NCBI RefSeq assembly: GCF_000219625.1
Contig: NC_018207.1
Coordinates: forward strand, 1,398,625-1,462,624
Source: Zymoseptoria tritici IPO323
Taxonomy: Eukaryota; Ascomycota; Dothideomycetes; Mycosphaerellales; Mycosphaerellaceae
Direction: 5' to 3'
DNA length: 64,000 bases
The position numbers and the translations under genes are program-made. Below, piece after piece: positions 1 through 10,439 of this stretch; positions within the stretch are counted from its first letter, which is position 1, and each line of letters opens with the position of its first letter. Below the pieces are notes generated by a model, which worked only from the letters and a program-made list of their open reading frames with translations, did not search any database and was not told where the DNA came from.

Positions 1-2747
1 ATGAGCATAAGGAGCCCAAAGCTCGTCCATCGCCAGGCACGCCATCGAAAGGCGCCGCGCCTTTTGCCCCAGGCCATACCTAATCGGAACATGTTCCACG
101 AGAACTCGCCAGGGCTGTCATCATTCCGCAACGACAGCTGTGTTTGGTGAAATAGTCCGTCTCTTGGCTCGTACGTCGCACGTCGCTGTGGTTGAGGTCA
201 GTACAGCATCAAGAGCGCGGTACTTCGCTGTCCGCACCAGGAATAGCAGCTGGCATAGAATCTGCCACAGATACTCTCCAGTCAAGGCCGTCAAGACTGC
301 AAGAGCGATAAGAAGAAGATTGGTCTCATTCGTTGTAAGCGTCAACCGAGCACGGAGGAACGGCGACTGGCCATAGTCTGTCCAGTAGCCCCTCACAATA
401 TCCCGAGACGACATGTCGTCGGTTGGCGTCCAGGACTTTCGCCTCGTGGGTTAAAGAGAACTGAGCCCAGTGCGTGGTTGCTGGACGACGGAGGCGTGGA
501 AAAAGATGAATTGTTGAAGATCCGTCCGTGTCCGGATTGGAAGGCGAGATCAGCGTCCTACTGAAGTAGACTTTTGTGTGAGACAAGGTGTAGCTGCAGC
601 ACCCCCGAGGCCGTGGGGGGAGTATCACGCCATGTCCTGTACAACGCCGACGCGGTAGAGCTTGCTTCACATCATCGGAAGACCCGGATAGGCCTGGCAG
701 TGGCCAGCTTGACAAAGTCGATGTTGCATTTGCAGCCCACGAGAATGTTCGATAAGAACGATGCAGTCTGCGCTGTCGACTATGTTCTCCGCACCCGACT
801 ACTTGGTACGCTCTGCTGAAGGATGACCCTTGCAGACAGAAATGGCGCCAGGACTTTTGTACGTCAGTGCATACGCCAGTGCTGAACTTTGTGTAGAAAT
901 TCACCTGTCGCGCAGGGAATGCATCCCACGGCTGTTAACTTGCCATTGAAGTCCTCGCTCCCATTGGTGTCCGCTTTTCTGGGTGCCTGGGCTGTGAAAT
1001 TGACCGACGACGTTCTCCCGGGGATCTTGGGGATCGGCGTGGTTTCACGTTCTTGCTGTCTGGCATCTTCCAGCGCACGGCAGCATCGTTTCCTTCGGCG
1101 AGCGTGTATCCGCTGTCTACGTTGCTGCTGTAGAACTACAAGCCGACGTCAAGGCTATCGCGTTGGGCGTACCGATAGTGCGCAAGACAGTCATCCAAGT
1201 CTTCCGTGCGGACTGTAATACAACGGCACCGTGCACACTGTGAACAATCCGGCCATCACTCCCCCTCTGTCTCTCACCGCACGTTCGCATCGTTCTCCTT
1301 GGCGAGTGTTCGTCGGCCTTCGAATGCGACACCGTCATTTGCCGATCGATTGTCAGTCTGAGACTCGGACATGGGTACCTAGTCGCGTGAGTTGTTGACC
1401 GACAGGCCTTTTAGGTCGCTGAGATCGAGCTGCGGATCGGCGAGGATCGTATGTTACACCTTCCAGGTCTGAGACTATATCATCAGCGTGGAGCTTGAAT
1501 GAAGACTCGTACTTGTACAGTGGTCCTTGCTATTTTTGGCTGGCAAAACGGACAGCAGAGGTCCGCGGAGTACGAGGTAAAGGCGATATAAGATCGACCA
1601 GGGTCTTGCGAATGAGCACTGGTATTATTATGTGTCGTTCAATGGTGTATTTGATGCAGCGTGACGGTGTAACTGTGACTGCATTGGAAGTCGTGGGCAG
1701 AAGGCAGGCATTTGCATTTGCACGACTTGGCAGCCTCTACGTCTCCGAGCAGTTCCGACCAAGAGGCACAACGTATCGTCTGCGGACTGCATACGAGAAG
1801 CAGAGCTTGAGCCGACAATTGAATCGAAGCCCTCGAGCGACGTCTTCTCCCGGCAGGAATCAAGGCATCCTCGCATCTAAATTGGTGTGGAGCGGTCGCT
1901 CTTGTCTCCAGGCAGTGAGCACTACTTCTTGCTTTTGGTCCAGAGGCTGTAAATGTGTCTTTGTCCAATGATCAACACTCGGAGCTCGGTGAACCTCTGT
2001 CAACAGGCAGGTCGCAGCGACCGGGCGTGCTCGGCGCCCTGCAACACGAGCGGGATGAACATCTCCCGCCTAACTGCGCTGCCGACGCCTCCGGTACCAG
2101 GTCTATCGCTTGGCATCTTGTGGGCGCGGCGCGGTTTTCGATGCGACTGGTCGAATTCTGATGACGGCGTAGGTGAAATTGATGGTGTTGGCCTCGATGA
2201 AGCTGTGTACAAATCCGAGTGCCTCGGAGTTGGTGGAGCAGGAGGATCAAGCTTTGTGACCAAGCCTCACACCTCGTCCGGCGAAGCTTTTGAACGACTT
2301 CGACCTTGTGCTTGACTTTGTAACAACGCGTGTGCTCTCGACACATTGGATTGTTCGAACGACATCTCCTCCTGCGACTCGACCTCGTAATTGTGGACTC
2401 CCGAACGGCCGAATACGGGAACTTGGTCAGAAAACGGCAGTGCTCCGAGCGATGTAAGCTCATTCAGCCGGATGTGGTTTGGCTGCGCTCGAAAATGCCT
2501 CATACATTGTGCCAACAATCTCACGCACATGTCGAACATGCGGCTGCCACGCGAGCCTCGTAGGTCGCCTGCATGAAGGCGATTCTGCTTTCTCTCTGGA
2601 TTGGTGGGTCGTCAGCGAGTATATTGCAATGACACTGCATTCCTCACCTTATCGCGTCTGCTGCAGCCGGACTACAAGTCAAGGCCCTTCCCTGTCGTAA
2701 CGCGCCCTTGGACTTGTTCTGCATTCTCTCGCGACCGGCAGCCCAAG
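1..2747. other. Intergenic, no gene recognised
   Basis: This stretch has normal, un-RIPed base composition. It contains open frames of up to about 190 codons on both strands (for example 326-904 minus and 1495-1971 plus). None shows a recognisable domain, a signal peptide or fungal-type composition, and I could not build a convincing spliced gene. It may hold regulatory DNA of the downstream potassium transporter or a decayed gene. Confidence 0.5.
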
Positions 2748-5200
2748 ATGGAGAACGACCGATCAATACGCTTCGATCCGGACGCCATACTGCCTGCTCA
2801 GGCTGTCTCAAGCGGCGTCGACATCGATGGCGGAATCGTGAGCTGCCATGGACGAGGCCTGTCATTGACGTTGCTCTAACCCAGGAGCAGGTCTTCTCCA
2901 GAACCGTGTCGGCGTCTGCGCGACCTCAACGCACACACACGTCCAGAACGCTGGACGCTGACGATCCGGCCGAATCTGGACTCCGCCGACCATCCGATGC
3001 CAAGCGGAAACAGGTCTTCGCTGGCAGCAAGTTGATATTCCTCGCATATCAAAGCATTGGAGTCATCTATGGCGACATTGGAACGTCGCCGCTGTACGTC
3101 TTTTCGAGCGTCTTTGGCTCGACTGCGCCGAAAAGAGATGATTTGATCGGGGTGCTGTCGTTGATCATCTGGTCATTGATCATGATGGTGACGGTCAAGT
3201 ATATCTTGATCATCCTACATGCGGACAACGAAGGTGAGGGCGGGACTTTCTCGTGCTACTCTCTGCTGTCGAGATATGCCCGGATCGCCAACCGCGATCC
3301 TCGCGAGGAGCAATTGGTCAACATCGAGCGACATTTGACCAACGACATGCGACCGGCAAATCTCAAAGTTCGCAATACCGTGGAAAACAGTCGTGCTTTG
3401 AAGGTTCTGCTGAAGATTGTTGGAATCCTAGCGGTCTCCATGGTCATTTCCGATGGAGTGCTCACTCCCGCGCAGTCCGTCCTCGGCGCCATCCAAGGTC
3501 TCACCGTTGTGACGCCCAGTATCTCGAATGGCACTGTTGTTGGAACAACATGCGGCATTCTGGTCTTGCTCTTTGCCATCCAGCCTTTTGGAACCACCAA
3601 GATCGGGACTGCCTTTGCTCCGATCATCATCATCTGGCTAGGTCTGCTGGCAAGCTTTGGCATCTACAATCTCGTACTCTACGACAGCGGCGTCTTCAAG
3701 GCGTTCAATCCTGCCGAGGCCTTCATGTTTCTGATACGCAACAAAGAGAGCGGATGGAGGTCATTGAGCGGCATCCTTCTCGCATTCACGGGTGTAGAGG
3801 CGCTGTTCGCCGACCTGGGCGCATTCTCCATGCGAGCGATTCAGATCAGCTGGCTCGGATGGTGCTTGCCTTGCCTTCTTCTCGCGTATACTGGTCAGGC
3901 CGCTTACATTTCAGTCCATCCGGAAGCCTACAGCAATCCAGTCTTCAACACTGCTCCGCCAGGATGCCTCTATCCGATTCTCGTGTTTGCAATCCTCGCC
4001 GCGATCGTCGCCTCGCAAGCCATCACAACGGCAACCTTCCAGCTGCTCTCCCAGATCATCAAGCTTTCTTACTTTCCCCAGATCCAGGTAAAGCATACCT
4101 CCAAGGTGTTCCACAACCAACTGTACGTCCCGCTGGTGAATTATCTGCTGGCCATCGGAGCAGTGGTCGTCACCGCCGTGTATCGAAACACCACCGCTCT
4201 TGGCAACGCATACGGAGTGTGCGTCATGTTTGTCACATTCTTCGACACGCTCATGGTCACCTTGGTCTCTCTGATCGTCTGGCGCTTTCCTCCGTATCTC
4301 ATCGCACTTCCAGCTCTCGCTATCCTCTGCATGGACGGAGCCTTCCTGTCAGCTGCATTGACCAAGGTACCTCACGGAGCCTGGCTGACCATTGTCATGA
4401 GCACGGTGCTGGCAGCGATCTTCACCCTCTGGCGCTTTGGCAAAGAGTCGCAGTGGGCCGCAGAGAGGGAGGATCGCCTACCACTATCGCGCTTCGTTGA
4501 GCTAGGCGAGCACGGCAGTTTCAAGCTCGCGGCCACAAATGGACGACAAGGTGGTGAAGTATTGTCAGTCTCCCGAGGCTTCGGCATCTTCTTCGACAAG
4601 GGCGGCATCAACACTCCTCTGGTATTCAACCATTTCATCAACAAGCTGGTAGTCACACCCGAGGTCATCGTGTTCTTCCATCTCCGTCCTCTCGAATATC
4701 CGACGGTTCCAGCGGCCGAAAGATTCATCGTCTCGCAAATCAAGTTCTTGCCAAACTGCTTCCGGGTAGTCTGCCGACATGGATACATGGACGAAGTTGT
4801 AACTTCAGATCTCGCCGCAATCATCTACGGCCATGTTCAAAGCTACGTCCAGGACAAAATCCGGCATGATCAGACCGCCACGCTCTCTCGGACCAGCACT
4901 CTTGATGAGAAGACACATATCGACCACCCGATCGATAAAGATTCGCCCGAATTCGGAGTGGCCGAAATCACCGCTCCCGATCCTGCGGTGACGATGGAAC
5001 AGCTGCAACAAGCCTACGATTATCGTGTTCTTTACATCATCGGCAAGGAAGAAATGCATATAAAGCGCAGCAGTCCCTTTTGGCGCAAAGCCGTGCTTGC
5101 AATTTTCCTGTTCTTGCGGGACAACTCACGGAACAAGATCGCAAACTTGAAGGTGCCTACCGATCGACTTGTGGAGATTGGCTTCGTGAAGGATGTATAG
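2748..5200 (+). CDS. hak1: KUP/HAK-type potassium transporter
   Basis: High-affinity K+ uptake permease of the KUP/HAK/KT family, acting at the plasma membrane. The model is two exons: 2748-2837 and 2885-5200, with a 47-nt intron (GTGAGC donor, CTCTAAC branch point, CCAG acceptor), giving 801 aa. The ATG at 2748 has a good context (CAAGATGG). The upstream in-frame ATG at 2708 would need read-through of the intron and gives a non-conserved N-terminus, so I reject it. The family signature GVIYGDIGTSPLYV lies at residues 89-102, followed by repeated hydrophobic helices to about residue 560 and a hydrophilic cytoplasmic C-terminal domain. Length fits fungal HAK proteins. No frameshift or stop is seen. 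Family assignment is firm; the intron is inferred from consensus and frame. Confidence 0.93.
2838..2884 (+). other. Intron in the HAK transporter gene
   Basis: GTGAGC donor, CTCTAAC branch point and CCAG acceptor within 47 nt. Its length is not a multiple of three. Removing it joins the frame opened by the ATG at 2748 to the frame of the conserved transporter body. Confidence 0.8.
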
Positions 5201-6380
5201 ATGTTGAAGAGGGCAGGAGACATAGCACAAATCACGACCGCCATTTCAAACAAGTCTCGTTCGAAGACGCTTGCATCGAGTCCACATTTCCGCATGCTGA
5301 ATGTCCACCTGCCGTTCCCGGGCAGCTTTGAGCGATCTTTCACCGAAACAAAGCCACCCCGATTTTTAGTTCGTCGTTCCAGGACAGGAGTCCACAGTAT
5401 GCTGCAAGCCACGCGAGCGGCGATACATTCCTGGAGATCAAAAAAGCACGATTGAGTTTGAGCAACCTTTTGAGAGACCTTGTTCCCCGTCGGCAGCGTG
5501 TTGCCACGCCGAAGCGGTCGCCGCTTGCAGGCTCCGAGGATTATTTCCGGGGCCAGATTGATGCACTTACTGGCAAAGCCATTGAACTCGCGTGACCGCG
5601 TCCAAGGTTCGAGCGGCGACCATTCCGATGCCTTCAGATGCTGTAAAGCTCAACGGCCGTTCTGCGGTCGACTCTCCACGGCCATTTCTCATGACGACTT
5701 CTGCCAGATTGCTCGCTCGAGTGCAAAGATTGCCAACTTGTGCATTCCCTTCAACGAAGACCGCCAACGACTCTGCAAATCTTCACGCCGCCCTCACGAT
5801 CTCGTCTTCATCCTCAAGAACTCAGCTCTTTGAGAATAGATCTTTGGTTCATGCGAGAGCAGGCATGGCACAGGCATCGAACCCTTGTCCGCGGAGAATC
5901 ATCCGTTGAGGCCCAGCTTCCGCGTGCACTAGCAAGGAAACCGACTGCGCAAAGCTCGGTCAAGTCCGCTTGTGACTACCGTATTAGTCTATTAGAAGAA
6001 TTGGGGGCCTGAAATAGGATTGTGAACCATGCATTGTGCGGCGACTTCACCGATCTTCTCTGGTGCCACCCTGCTCTGGTAACATCAACACAAAGGCTAT
6101 CGGCGGGACTTGACAGCAGCTTGACGAGTCGTCAGAATCCATGACTGAGCACCAGTACAACTTGTCGACGCAACGGCTTTGCGAACCTTGCGTCCTTGGC
6201 AATCGATGCGACCCTCTTCACCTTCCCTGACCCTTCAGCATGAACGCCACTCATCCCCGAGAATCGAGACGCACTGCCACCTCCAGATGGTAAGAATGCA
6301 AGTCGAACGTTCAGGAGAACCGCTTCGATCTTTCCTACCCTGTTGACGCCACCTCGACTTGTTCGCTGCGACTGCGGCTT
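5201..6380. other. Intergenic, no gene recognised
   Basis: About 1.2 kb after the transporter stop codon. The short open frames have no recognisable features on either strand. It probably contains the transporter 3' UTR and spacer. Confidence 0.5.
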
Positions 6381-6389
6381 GCCGATACG

Positions 6390-6810
6390 AATGAGACGGA
6401 GTTGCGGTTCGTGAGTCTGCGATGGCCACCTTCAACACGAATGCTACCATGGCCGAGATGCAGCACCACCTGTCGATGCAACAGATCAGGGATATGCGCA
6501 CCGTGCGTCTCCAATCGCCAGCTTCAACACGAACGTTACCATCGGCGAGATGAATCGCCGCTTGTCGATGTAACGGATGTGTGCGCCGTGCGTCTGCGAT
6601 GACCAGATTCGGTCGGAATAGTCCCCGTCGGCGACATGGACTGCAACGTTTCGGTGCAACGCACATGCGAATCGTGCGTTCGCGATAGACTTCTTCGACG
6701 AGAATGCTGTCCATCGGCGAGGCCGACCGCCACCTGTCGACGGGTCTTCCTTGACAACCTTCAACATGAACGCTCTGCATCGGCGAGACCGACGGCAACT
6801 TGTTGTGCCC
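6390..6810. repeat. Degenerate ~80-bp tandem repeats
   Basis: A motif of the form CTTCAACACGAAtGcTAC, then ATCGGCGAGATG, then CACCTGTCGATG, then CGTGCGTCTGCGATG recurs about five times with many substitutions, beginning near 6425, 6520, 6600, 6680 and 6760. It lies immediately upstream of the small secreted protein gene. It could be a decayed minisatellite in the promoter or a decayed repetitive coding sequence. Confidence 0.5.
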
Positions 6811-6870
6811 ATGGTGGAGGTGGCGCCGACAGCATCGCATGCTCGCAGCAGCGTTCGTGGGAAGGCAGAG

Positions 6871-6877
6871 GTATAAG
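6871..6877 (+). promoter_or_regulatory. TATA-like box of the secreted repeat protein
   Basis: GTATAAG occurs 125-131 bases before the ATG at 7002, a normal TATA-to-start distance for a fungal gene with a short leader. Confidence 0.45.
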
Positions 6878-7001
6878 AGCTTGAACATCCGCCGGCTGTT
6901 CGTCCATCTTCATCTCATTCACAAGCATCCGCATCATTGACTGCATTGCAATCCTGCCGGCATCTCATCACTTCGGTACCACAATCTTGCCTTGCTTCAT
7001 C

Positions 7002-7789
7002 ATGCCTTCATCAAAGCACTTCGACACCCAGCTTGCCATCCGCAGCATCTGGATCATGGCCGTACTGTTCGCCGGCCAGGCGATTGCTGCACCCGTTCCT
7101 CTACCGGGCGCGATCGATTCCGTTGATGGTGGACTCCAGCCGATCCTCGAAGGCAGCTCGACTATCATCCCTCGCAATGAGCCCGGGCACTCTTGCGTCA
7201 CGAGTGAGCAGGGTGGACATCCTTTCCGAGAATGTTGTTGACAATTGACAGACAGCCCGAGCGGAGGATGTGAGGACGAGGCAGTCGTCGAACGCAGCTC
7301 CGAGGAGCCATTCTCCAAAGACAGCCCGGCCCTCATCCCTCGCAATGGGCCTCACCACTCCTGCACCACAAGTGAGCAGATTGTACATGCTCCCCAAACG
7401 TAACTGTGCTAACAATTGACAGACAGCCCGAACGGAGGCTGCAAGGATGAGGCAATCCTCGAACGCAGCTCGTCCATCATTCCTCGCAATAAGCCTGGGC
7501 ACTCTTGCGTCACAAGTGAGCGCAGTAGCTGTCCTTCCCGCTAATGCAGCTTTGCTAACAATTGGCAGACAGCCCGAACGGAGGCTGCGAGGATGAGGCA
7601 GTCCTTGCACGCAGCGTCGACGCAGAGCCACTCGTCGAAGAAAGCGCGGCCATCGTCGCTCGTGCTGCCCCTGGAAACTCGTGTCTCTACAGTGAGTAAA
7701 GTACATACCCCTTGCAAAGGAGCCTTTGCTGACGATTTCAAGACAACCCGAGCTACGGCTGCGCAGCGGAAGCGGAAGCGGGTTCTTGA
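7002..7789 (+). CDS. Small secreted protein with exon-duplicated C-x8-C modules
   Basis: Five exons: 7002-7203, 7252-7371, 7423-7515, 7569-7691 and 7743-7789, giving 194 aa. All four introns (48, 51, 53 and 51 nt) have GTGAG donors and AG acceptors and sit at the same phase 1 position. Residues 1-30 form a signal peptide (hydrophobic LAIRSIWIMAVLFAG, cleavage near AIA-AP). The mature part has four related modules, each with two cysteines eight residues apart: C65/C74, C105/C114, C136/C145, C177/C186. The core reads HSCVTNSPNGGCEDEA with variation and is usually preceded by IIPRN. Every intron falls between the two cysteines of a module, so the repeats arose by exon duplication. No dibasic Kex2 sites are seen between modules. 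I recognise no family. A secreted effector-like protein or a processed peptide precursor are both possible. Confidence 0.8.
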
Positions 7790-8336
7790 AGTTCTTCCTC
7801 GTTCGATGCACGTAATGAGATAATTTTGCTGCTGAGTGGAGGGAAGGTGTGCTCAGGTGCACGTCATTGTTGATTGCGGGCGGTATTTCCTTGTGTCGGG
7901 ATTTTCGGGTGTCGGGGTATACAGGCGGGTTCGCACAACTGTTGCCGACCAGCATTAGGTCGCGCATGATACAACTGTCTCTCCAAATTTTATGTTCTCT
8001 CCATGTCGTTACCATGTCGGCTGCCTCGTCCAGGGTATCCATCCATTGAGACGCCGTCGGTCGTTGCGCGCGAGAACAGCCCTTGAAATTGACAAAGGCC
8101 GACTTTTCTTTGTTGAACATGCAGACCAGATCCGACTTCACCGATCCGGCTTTCGGCTTTCGTCCAAAAGCGGTAGAGTCAGAACAAAGGCATCACAAAA
8201 GGTCCAGTCCATGGCATTGTCGCCTTACAAGAAGCATGGCGAGGCCATGTTTCCGGCGTCCTCGCTCTTCCAACTTTTCGACCACGACGCACTGCCACAC
8301 ACTGCCACACACTGCCGCGCAGAACTCCTCCCAAAA
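7790..8336. other. Spacer between secreted protein and RG-rich protein genes
   Basis: About 0.5 kb with normal composition. It includes a short CACACTGC tandem run near 8289-8315 just before the next start codon. It likely carries the 3' UTR of one gene and the promoter and leader of the next. The frame of the next gene is open upstream to 7992, with further ATGs such as 8211. Confidence 0.4.
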
Positions 8337-9959
8337 ATGTCTCGACGCACGACCCACCATGCACCAATCAGAGCCACAATCAGAGCTCATACACCTGCCT
8401 ACGGCCCTCCCCCACCAGAACCCCTAAACGACCAAGGCGAGCGCGCCTTCTTCTCCCCAGAACATAACGCCTGGCTCGACAACCTCTACGGCTGGCCCGC
8501 CGGTTCCGCCTTGGGGATCTATCAAGCCAACGCCGCCTTACGCGAAGATGCACGCCGTCTCATCGATGCAGCGAATATGCGCAGTCCGCCGCAATACGAC
8601 GCAGTCGTAACTCCAACCCATGCCGGTGATGGCAGTTCTGAGCTGGATGGCAACGATCCAAGTCCACCGCCAAACTATACCCGGTTTGAAGTCGCTGAGA
8701 GGAGAGTCAACTCCGCTCCACGTAATCGCGAGAATTTGCCGTTCTATCGCCCCGACGCACCGCGCGGGACGAGGATGTATCATCCTATGTGTGAAGGCGC
8801 GGTCGTGAGCAATGGACCGGGAGTAGCGCCGAGGTGTCAACCACTGCGCGAACTTCCTGGGGAGATACGGTATCGTCGAAACGCCCGGTCGAATGGAACG
8901 CAGATTCCAGATGATGTGCCCACGGGTTGGAGACTTCCAACTGGTTGGAGAGCGCACGCTGCGGCGGTGAATCTCGAGATTGAACGCGAGAGAGAGCGTC
9001 GTTCCGGCGTTGGAGTGAATTGGCTGGAGCAGCTGGGCAATCCAGTATACAACCCGGGCAATCCAGTGTACAACCCGGATCAGCTGGGCAATCCAGTATA
9101 CAATCCTGAAGATCAAGCATTTCTCAGAGAAGAGCAGACTCGCTGGGAAGCCCGCCAGGCACGCCGTCAGGAAATTGTTGCGCAGGAAATGGCGAGACAT
9201 GGCATAGCAGAGCTGCCGCAGGAGGACGGTGCGGAACCAACGTCCGGAACGCCTATTACCGCCTCCATGGCAGACGTCTTGCGCCGCCAAGCAAGGCATC
9301 TGGAATATTATGACCCCGTCACCCACCTCCCCCGTGTGTCGGAGTATGAACGCTTGACTGGCATCGCTCCGTTCGGGCGTGGGAATGTTCAACCGTCCCA
9401 GAATAATATCTTCGGCAACCCTCCGCCAGCAACGCCGCAAAGTGCCTTCGCGGGAGCTTCAAACCAAGGAACTCCTCGAGGGGGATTGTTCGGTCGATCG
9501 CCGAGCGTTGGTCAAAGCGGACGTCGAGTCACGTTCGCTGAGAACATTGCGGAGGAGCCGCAAACTATTGGTACCGCCAGGAGGCCTTCGGGGATCAATA
9601 CTCCGCTGCATAGTCTTTTCGATCCTCAGCGCAATCCTCCTGCGACGGCGACGGCGACTTCGAATCACTTTGTTTCGGTGAGCCCACCGTCTTCCAGCGA
9701 AGGGGATGAGGAGATGGAGAATGGGGACGTGGCCGCTCGGACGGTGGTGCAAGCTGCGAGGGATGAAGTCGCCGGAGAGACGAGCCAGGAGGATTCGGAC
9801 GATGAAGACCAGGAGCAAAGCCCGAGAAGCGGGACTATGGCGAGGACGGGGCTTAGCGATGCTCCTGTTGGTAACGTCAGGATCACGAGGAGGTCCCTTC
9901 GTCTTCGAGGAAGGGGAGGTTCTCGTGGTCGGGCGAGTGGTCGGGGTCGTGGGCGCTGA
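8337..9959 (+). CDS. Hypothetical disordered protein with RG-rich C-terminus
   Basis: An uninterrupted frame of 540 aa from the ATG at 8337 (context CCAAAAATGT), with no intron needed. In-frame ATGs at 8211 and further upstream exist, but the preceding sequence looks non-coding. The protein is proline-, glutamate- and arginine-rich and largely disordered. Around 9037-9108 there are three near-identical copies of a GNPVYNP motif. The region 9700-9840 is strongly acidic, and the last ~30 residues are an RG/GRGRGR tail typical of RNA- or chromatin-associated proteins. I recognise no catalytic domain. A nuclear role is an inference from composition only. Confidence 0.7.
   Translation: MSRRTTHHAPIRATIRAHTPAYGPPPPEPLNDQGERAFFSPEHNAWLDNLYGWPAGSALGIYQANAALREDARRLIDAANMRSPPQYDAVVTPTHAGDGSSELDGNDPSPPPNYTRFEVAERRVNSAPRNRENLPFYRPDAPRGTRMYHPMCEGAVVSNGPGVAPRCQPLRELPGEIRYRRNARSNGTQIPDDVPTGWRLPTGWRAHAAAVNLEIERERERRSGVGVNWLEQLGNPVYNPGNPVYNPDQLGNPVYNPEDQAFLREEQTRWEARQARRQEIVAQEMARHGIAELPQEDGAEPTSGTPITASMADVLRRQARHLEYYDPVTHLPRVSEYERLTGIAPFGRGNVQPSQNNIFGNPPPATPQSAFAGASNQGTPRGGLFGRSPSVGQSGRRVTFAENIAEEPQTIGTARRPSGINTPLHSLFDPQRNPPATATATSNHFVSVSPPSSSEGDEEMENGDVAARTVVQAARDEVAGETSQEDSDDEDQEQSPRSGTMARTGLSDAPVGNVRITRRSLRLRGRGGSRGRASGRGRGR
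9037..9108 (+). repeat. In-frame GNPVYNP coding repeat
   Basis: Three near-perfect copies of a segment coding for GNPVYNP, spaced unevenly within the disordered protein, indicating recent slippage or unequal exchange in frame. Confidence 0.7.
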
Positions 9960-10439
9960 GGTCGTGAGGATCGGCTAGATCGTGAGGTTCGGCTGCCTCA
10001 GTTAAAGTCCTTGCTATAGTCATCACTCATGTAATTCGCAAAATTCGAAGCGTACCAACCTCTTTCAATGCAGAGCATCTCGTTCGGAAGGTAAGCCCAG
10101 CCGGACTAGGCATGCAATGAGGAGGGAATTGGCCGGATAACATTCGCTGTATTTCTGCATTTGCTGCTTGTGCGCCGCTCTGTCCGAGATTCATACTCTT
10201 TCTACGCTCGTCTCGCTCGTAGATCCTCGAATGGCTCTTTCGACGCCATGCAACGGCCTGCTGGAAGCCGTGCTCGATACAGGCGCTCTTGAGATGTCCG
10301 ATGTCCGGATCCGGTTTGACACTTCCGCTTCGAGGGACTTGGTATTGCCCAGTCATGGGGCCATGCGCGCATCGGTTGAAGAGAATTCCTTCCGGCCCAG
10401 CGACTTTTGGTCAGATATCCTTCAGTTCGTCCTCTTCCC
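9960..10439. other. Convergent 3' spacer
   Basis: Lies between the stop of the RG-rich protein (plus strand) and the stop of SKI8 (minus strand), so it should hold two 3' UTRs. No other feature was seen. Confidence 0.4.

Noticed and set aside
326..904. 192-codon open frame on the minus strand
   Set aside because: No domain, signal or biased codon use, and overlapping frames on the other strand are equally open. High GC gives such frames by chance.
1495..1971. 158-codon open frame on the plus strand
   Set aside because: Composition looks random, no conserved motif, and three other frames are open over the same bases.
2708..2747. Upstream start for the potassium transporter
   Set aside because: It would translate a consensus intron and give an Arg/Cys-rich N-terminus unlike the family; the ATG at 2748 with splicing fits better.
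3253..4500. 415-codon frame overlapping the transporter
   Set aside because: A shadow frame of a strongly conserved gene; its translation is Ser/Arg/His-rich without any motif.
7002..7789. Alpha-factor-like pheromone or ustiloxin-type RiPP precursor
   Set aside because: The repeats and signal peptide fit loosely, but there are no Kex2 dibasic sites between repeats, no aromatic core peptide and no neighbouring tailoring genes such as a DUF3328 protein.
7101..8141. 346-codon minus-strand frame over the secreted repeat gene
   Set aside because: An antisense shadow. The plus strand has a signal peptide, four consistent introns and conserved cysteine modules.
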